Assembly (NCBI GenBank): GCA_025989215.1 | Contig: JAPDNP010000001.1 | Span: forward strand, 868,001-932,000 | DNA: 64,000 bases | Source: Neisseriaceae bacterium JH1-16 | Lineage (GTDB): Bacteria; Pseudomonadota; Gammaproteobacteria; Burkholderiales; Chromobacteriaceae | Direction of reading: 5' to 3' | In this document: piece by piece, positions 60,123-64,000 of the stretch | Position numbering within the stretch: the stretch's first letter is position 1 | Layout: every line of letters starts with the position of its first letter | Notes under the pieces: model-generated | Database searches by the model: none | Told to the model about the DNA's origin: nothing | The model's input: only the letters and a program-made list of their open reading frames with translations | Program-made: the position numbers and the translations under genes

Positions 60123-61022
60123 ATGGCTTTATTTAACGGCCTGCCGACGGTCGGCCAAGTGTCCGGCCTGCAGGTGGTGCAAGAGACCAACGCCATTGAC
60201 GCCGAGTTGCTGGCAGTGCTGACCGCTGCTGGCGTCACGCCCGATGTCGGCAAGCTGAACCAGCTGGCACAGGCGATCAAGCTGCTTGGTTGGGGAGCCA
60301 CAGATCGGCGCCTGGCCACCCAGGCCGAGGCCGAGGCTGGCACCGACAACGTCTATCAGGTTACCGCCTTGCGGGTGGCGCAGGCGATCGCCAAGGCCGC
60401 CCCGCGCGGCGCCCCGGGCTCGTCGTTCCATCACGCGGGCCTGATGCCCCCACCCGGCGCGCTGATCGAGGATGGATCGTTGGTCTCGCGTACCAGCTAT
60501 GCCAACTTGTTCAACGCGATTTGCCCTGTTTTTAACTGCGTCATCACCAGTGGCAGCAAGTCGGTTACCGGCGTGCCGGCCGCCGTACTGACTGCGCTAG
60601 GGAGCGGTGCGGGCATTCAAGTCGAGGGCGCCGGCATCCCCGCCGGCAGCACCATTGCCAGCATTGCCAGCGGCGTGATCACGTTAAGCGTCAATGCGGT
60701 CGGCGCCGGCACCATTATCCGTATCTGCCCCTGGGGGGCTGGTGATGGTGTGACCACTTTCAAGCTGCCGGAAGGGCAGGGCGAGTTCAAGCGCGGCGCG
60801 GGTCTGGGGCGTAATGTGAATGCGGGGCGTGCGCTTGGTAGTGCAGAGGCCGATGACTTCAGGAACCATAGTCATATCGTTCCTGGCGTGACAGGGGGGA
60901 CGGGGGGCGTGTACGTCATCGGTGGCGGGTCAGTCGGTTCCGCCAACGTGGAAACGGTCGCGACCGGCGGAATCGAAACTCGCCCCCGCAACGTCGCCTA
61001 TTTGCCCTGCATCTGGTACTGA
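60123..61022 (+). CDS. phage tail fiber protein
   Basis: The 299-residue protein has GGAGAGCTGA before its ATG. The N-terminus (MALFNGLPTVGQVSGLQVVQ) is followed by a helical shaft region. A tail-collar-like segment is seen (MPPPGALIEDGSLVSRTSYANLF), then a repeat-rich Gly/Ala/Ile stretch and a C-terminal knob (GRALGSAEADDFRNHSH and GIETRPRNVAYLPCIWY). Such fibers bind the host surface. The next gene was its assembly chaperone, now broken. Confidence 0.8.
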   Translation: MALFNGLPTVGQVSGLQVVQETNAIDAELLAVLTAAGVTPDVGKLNQLAQAIKLLGWGATDRRLATQAEAEAGTDNVYQVTALRVAQAIAKAAPRGAPGSSFHHAGLMPPPGALIEDGSLVSRTSYANLFNAICPVFNCVITSGSKSVTGVPAAVLTALGSGAGIQVEGAGIPAGSTIASIASGVITLSVNAVGAGTIIRICPWGAGDGVTTFKLPEGQGEFKRGAGLGRNVNAGRALGSAEADDFRNHSHIVPGVTGGTGGVYVIGGGSVGSANVETVATGGIETRPRNVAYLPCIWY

Positions 61023-61033
61023 GGAATACAGTT

Positions 61034-61618
61034 ATGAACGGATTTGCCTGGGGCTTCGACCCCCTGACTCGTGAATGCATTGGGCTGGTTGCGCTGCAGC
61101 CTGACCCACTATCGCCCGGCGAATATTTCCAGCGCGACAACGTCACCGACATCGAGCCGCCGGCCATGGCCGAGCATCAGGTCGCGGTGATGGTCGGAAT
61201 GACCTGACCCCTCGAGGGCGACCTTCGTGGCCAGGACTACTGGCTCGGCGATGGCTCGCGCCACACCGTGGAGCAGCTCGGCCCATGGCCAGAAGGTGTC
61301 GCCGATGAGCCGCCACCATCGCCAGCGCATCGCCTGATCGATGGCGAGTGGGTAGCCGACCCTGCCGCGTTGGCTGACTACCAGCGCCAGGCAGCGCTGA
61401 CCGCGGCCACCACCACGCTGTCGGCTGAACTGTAGCGTGCCGAGGTAGCGATCACGCCGCTACAGGACGCCGTCACCAACGGCTGGGCCGACGATGACGA
61501 TAAGGCCGAGTTGCTGCGCTGGCAGCGCTACCGCTACGACCTGAGCAAGGTGGCCAAGCAAGCCAGCTACCCGCTGCAGATCAACTGGCCAACAGCGCCA
61601 GCTGTCACGCCAACCTGA
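61034..61618 (+). pseudogene. tail fiber assembly protein with two in-frame stops
   Basis: The frame MNGFAWGFDPLTREC... runs 194 codons to a TGA at 61616, but TGA at 61205 and TAG at 61433 interrupt it. The text on both sides is in the same frame and typical of tail fiber assembly proteins (GQDYWLGDGSRHTVEQLG, VADPAALADYQRQAALTAA, RWQRYRYDLSKV, YPLQINWP). Each stop is one transition from a sense codon (TGG and CAG). It lies 11 bases after the fiber gene. Confidence 0.75.
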
Positions 61619-61747
61619 CAGGCCGCCGAGCGTGGCCTGATTAGTTTCCGCCTCAGTTTGTGCGCAGGTTGCATGGGGTAGTTAACATTTTTTGGTGAGA
61701 GGCTAAATTTTTTGTTCATTGTGGCTATACGAGGTTCGACCCACAAC

Positions 61748-61867
61748 GTGAACGGCCTCCATGAGCAGAAAATCTACCAACGCGCACTACGGTTCATCGC
61801 CAGGATTCCTCCTTGGGTCTGGGTGATCTGCGCCATCCTGGCTATCTACTCGCCGCCCGTTCAATAA
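61748..61867 (+). CDS. small hydrophobic phage protein
   Basis: A 39-residue frame from a GTG reads MNGLHEQKIYQRALRF then a membrane segment (PPWVWVICAILAIY) and ends SPPVQ. A short hydrophobic protein just before the holin is common in lysis cassettes. GAGG lies about 14 bases upstream. No family is recognised. Confidence 0.4.
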   Translation: MNGLHEQKIYQRALRFIARIPPWVWVICAILAIYSPPVQ

Positions 61868-61871
61868 CCAA

Positions 61872-61892
61872 ATGCCCCGCTTTTGCGGGGCT
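61872..61892 (+). terminator. small hairpin before the holin gene
   Basis: GCCCCGC and GCGGGGC pair around a TTTT loop, 5 bases after the small hydrophobic frame. There is no T tract. Confidence 0.4.
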
Positions 61893-61914
61893 TCGTCGTT
61901 TCCAAGGGGAAAAC

Positions 61915-62433
61915 ATGATTCGTTCCACAGGGCGCCGGCTGGCGCTGTTCTTCATCACTCTGGTGGCAGGCCTGTTGGCGCTGTTGGCTTTCCGATCGTT
62001 GGCAGCGATTGGACTGGCTGCCGTTCTGTCCGGGCTGTCGGCGCAGGTGCTGGCCGGCACCAGCAAGGCAACGGCCGCAACTGTCCACGTCCATGGCTCG
62101 GCGGTGATCGTCGCGTTTGCCGGCTCGCTGATGCTGTACCTGCGTCTGAGCGGCCGTAGCCGTCCCGAGCGAGTGGCGCTGACGCTGGCCAGCTTCTTAG
62201 CCGCGTATTTCGGCGGTCTACTGGCCTCTGAATTGTGGGACATCGGTCCAGGCGGGGTAGGGGTGGCTGGCACCGTCAGCGCCTACCTGGTGGTGCCGCT
62301 GCTCGATGCTGCACGAGTTGTTATCAAAGACACGCCCTGGCTGAAGCGGCTGATCTACAGCCGCGTTACCGGCGACAACGATGCAGGCCCCGCCTGCGCT
62401 ACCCCGGAGGTATCCAATGCAGATAACCGCTGA
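61915..62433 (+). CDS. putative phage holin
   Basis: The 172-residue protein has AAGGGGA before its ATG. It has several hydrophobic segments (ALFFITLVAGLLALLAF, AAIGLAAVLSGL, AVIVAFAGSLMLYLRL, TLASFLAAYFGGLLAS) and a charged cytoplasmic tail. Directly downstream is the endolysin, overlapping by 17 bases, then the spanins, so it is most likely the holin that permits lysis. The family is not recognised from sequence alone. Confidence 0.65.
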   Translation: MIRSTGRRLALFFITLVAGLLALLAFRSLAAIGLAAVLSGLSAQVLAGTSKATAATVHVHGSAVIVAFAGSLMLYLRLSGRSRPERVALTLASFLAAYFGGLLASELWDIGPGGVGVAGTVSAYLVVPLLDAARVVIKDTPWLKRLIYSRVTGDNDAGPACATPEVSNADNR

Positions 62434-62971
62434 CCAATTGGTCGCCATCATGCCCGAAGCCCGGCCCCGCGCCGGGCTTTTTGTTGAGCCACTCAACGCT
62501 GCGATGGCCGAGTTCGGCATTGCCGACAACGGTCGTCGTGTCGCCGCGTTCCTGGCGCAGATCGGCCACGAATCTAACCGGCTGCTTTGGACCCGTGAGC
62601 GTGGCGGCAATGCCTACCTGGCCAAGTACGACACCGGCAAGCTTGCGACTGCCTTGGGCAACACGCCCGAGGCGGACGGCGACGGCCAGCTGTACTGCGG
62701 CCGTGGGCTGATCCAGATCACCGGCCACCGCAACTACCTGCTGTGCGGCACGGCCCTGCAGCTGGATCTGCTCAATCAGCCCTGGCTGTTGGAACAGCCG
62801 CTGGCGGCTTGCCGCAGTGCCGGCTGGTTCTGGCACAACAACTACCTGAGCGGGCTGACCGACAAGGATGCGTTCGATACGATCACGCAGCGGATTAACG
62901 GTGGCCAGAACGGCCGCGACGATCGCCGTGCGCTGTGGCTCAAGGCGCGGCAGATATTGGAGGTGAAGTGA
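62417..62971 (+). CDS. phage endolysin, glycoside hydrolase family 19
   Basis: The 184-residue enzyme fits GH19 chitinase-like endolysins that cut peptidoglycan sugars. The catalytic Glu lies in FLAQIGHESNRLLWTRE near 54, and the second acid and sugar site in GDGQLYCGRGLIQITGHRNY near 95-110. RINGGQNGRDDR closes the domain. GGAGG lies 7 bases before the ATG. It overlaps the holin gene end by 17 bases and the spanin start by 1 base. Confidence 0.9.
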   Translation: MQITADQLVAIMPEARPRAGLFVEPLNAAMAEFGIADNGRRVAAFLAQIGHESNRLLWTRERGGNAYLAKYDTGKLATALGNTPEADGDGQLYCGRGLIQITGHRNYLLCGTALQLDLLNQPWLLEQPLAACRSAGWFWHNNYLSGLTDKDAFDTITQRINGGQNGRDDRRALWLKARQILEVK

Positions 62972-63524
62972 TGCTGGATACGTTCAAACACTACGGCCGC
63001 GTCATCTGGGTCGTGCTGCTGCTGGCGGTGGCTGGAGGCACCGGCTACCACCTGGGCGCTGGCCGGGTACAGCAGAAGTGGGATCGTGAGCGCGCTGGGC
63101 AGGCTATTTCGGCCCAGGCGGCAGAGCAGGCTGCACGCGTGAAGGAAGGGAAGCTGGCCGCCGCGGTGGCGGCGATCGATATACAGCACAAGGAACTGGC
63201 GAATGCCCAAGCACAAAACGATATCTGCGCCGCCAGCTTGCTGCTGGCTCTCTCCGGGTGCGCGTCCCGGCCCGTTGCCCAGGTTCAGGTAAGCCCGCGG
63301 CTGCCGGCGCCGCCAGCGTGGATGATGGAGCGGCTACAGCCGAACTTGACCCAGCGCTTGCAGAGTCTCTGGTCGGTATCACCAGCGACGGCGACAGCGC
63401 CATCCGGAAGCTGAACGCCGCTCAAGACTATATCGTAGCAGACGGCAACTCAATTTGCTTATTAGTGCGTCATTTGCATAGTTTTATGGCAAAATGCATG
63501 TTTGTTGCAACATCAGCTATGTAA
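62971..63524 (+). pseudogene. Rz-like inner-membrane spanin, frameshifted
   Basis: The frame from ATG 62971 gives a membrane anchor (VIWVVLLLAVAGGTGYHLG) and a coiled coil (RERAGQAISAQAAEQAARVKE), as in phage Rz. After about codon 82 the Rz-type continuation (RRQLAAGSLRVRVPARCPG and DPALAESLVGITSDGDSAIR) lies in the -1 frame, while the original frame runs into Rz1. One base lost at the A4 tract 63215-63218 explains it. The extended frame ends at 63524. Confidence 0.7.
63203..63414 (+). pseudogene. Rz1-like outer-membrane spanin, nested in Rz, frameshifted
   Basis: The nested start ATG at 63203 (MPKHK...) is in one frame and the lipobox part (SLLLALSGCASRPVAQ, then a Pro-rich tail LPAPPAWMMERLQPN) in another. 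Adding one A at 63215-63218 joins them into a normal short lipoprotein ending at 63414. The same base restores Rz, so both halves of the spanin pair are broken by one event. Confidence 0.7.
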
Positions 63525-63531
63525 TTTAACG

Positions 63532-64000
63532 ATGCAAAAAATTAATTCCATACAAGCCATGAGAGGTGTTGCTGCTCTTTTGGTAGTTCTTTTTCACGCC
63601 AGGAAGTCGTTGAACTTACCGTTCTACCCATTGGGTGATGCCCTGTTTTCCAGTGGCGCCGCTGGCGTTGATTTGTTTTTCATTATTAGCGGATTAATCA
63701 TGGTGTTAGTAGCATCACGCCAATCAGATACTGATGAGGGTGTCGCTGCAGCTGTCAATTTCCTGATTAATCGCATTTCTCGTGTGGCGCCGCTATACAT
63801 AGTGGCTACTATTGGGGCGGTTTTTCTTCAGAATACTTGGTCGCAAGTTTTTTCTGACCCTGTTGTGGCTGGCAATATGCTAAAGTCACTTCTTTATATT
63901 CCTTTGAATTTGGATGTAGCCCCATTCTATGGGTATGCTTCTTTGCAGGTTGGGTGGACTCTAAACTACGAAATGCTATTTTATTTGTTGTTTGGCGCCT
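63532..64000 (+). CDS. acyltransferase 3 family protein, 3' end beyond the window
   Basis: The first 156 codons (MQKINSIQAMRGVAALLVVLF, then FHARKS) show the acyltransferase 3 fold: the RGVAALLVVLFHA first helix with its conserved Arg and His, GAAGVDLFFIISGLIM, and RVAPLYIV near 82. These integral membrane enzymes acetylate sugars such as O-antigen. The gene is AT-rich, follows the lysis cassette and fits a lysogenic-conversion gene. The ribosome binding site is weak. Confidence 0.85.
   Translation, partial: MQKINSIQAMRGVAALLVVLFHARKSLNLPFYPLGDALFSSGAAGVDLFFIISGLIMVLVASRQSDTDEGVAAAVNFLINRISRVAPLYIVATIGAVFLQNTWSQVFSDPVVAGNMLKSLLYIPLNLDVAPFYGYASLQVGWTLNYEMLFYLLFGA

Overview
The window reads as a chromosomal segment of a GC-rich betaproteobacterium, most likely of the order Neisseriales (Chromobacterium-like). 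This is inferred from gene content and order: tig-clpP-clpX-lon-hupB-tRNA-ppiD, a DUF3579 gene next to dinG and argF-argG, a Neisseria-type porin, and an MdtABC-type efflux operon. No 16S rRNA gene is present, so the genus is not fixed.

Layout. 1-5.8 kb is an accessory stretch: the end of an Old Yellow Enzyme-type gene, two secreted or membrane proteins of unknown role, a decayed IS-like region and tRNA-Leu. 4.6-7.4 kb encodes two secreted zinc peptidases (M28 and M4). 8.0-10.5 kb is an anaerobic heme-use operon (hutW, hutX and a frameshifted chuY-like gene) behind an FNR-like site. 10.9-19.3 kb is the protein quality-control cluster. 19.4-27.5 kb holds sodB, rdsA, dnaB, a ferredoxin, a hydrolase, rnk, an orphan ABC ATPase, map and a porin. 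27.5-28.1 kb is non-coding, with a 16-copy octamer array and a long hairpin. 28.1-42.2 kb holds dinG, a basic amino acid decarboxylase, argF, argG, an EamA exporter, a GST, a very large class A PBP, a DedA protein, an Lrp-type regulator and a hydrolase. 42.3-51.8 kb is a four-gene RND efflux operon divergent from a MarR regulator. From tRNA-Thr at 51.95 kb to the window end lies a decayed prophage. It has integrase, DUF4224 and dNMP kinase genes, a methyltransferase fossil, a secreted VWD protein, an Rhs-like fragment, membrane cargo genes, tail-fiber genes, a holin, a GH19 endolysin, spanins and a cut-off acyltransferase 3 gene.

The most striking signal is a dispersed 9-mer, TTGGCCGAA, which I find 30 times on both strands against about 0.5 expected by chance. 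It is often extended to AGGTTGGCCGAA, occurs once as an inverted pair in a convergent terminator, and is missing from the accessory ends of the window. It looks like an undescribed dialect of the Neisseriaceae DNA uptake sequence.

A second theme is genes broken by single-base changes: chuY, the signal peptide of the VWD protein, both spanins, and the tail-fiber assembly gene with two stops. Some of these lie in homopolymers and could be sequencing errors.
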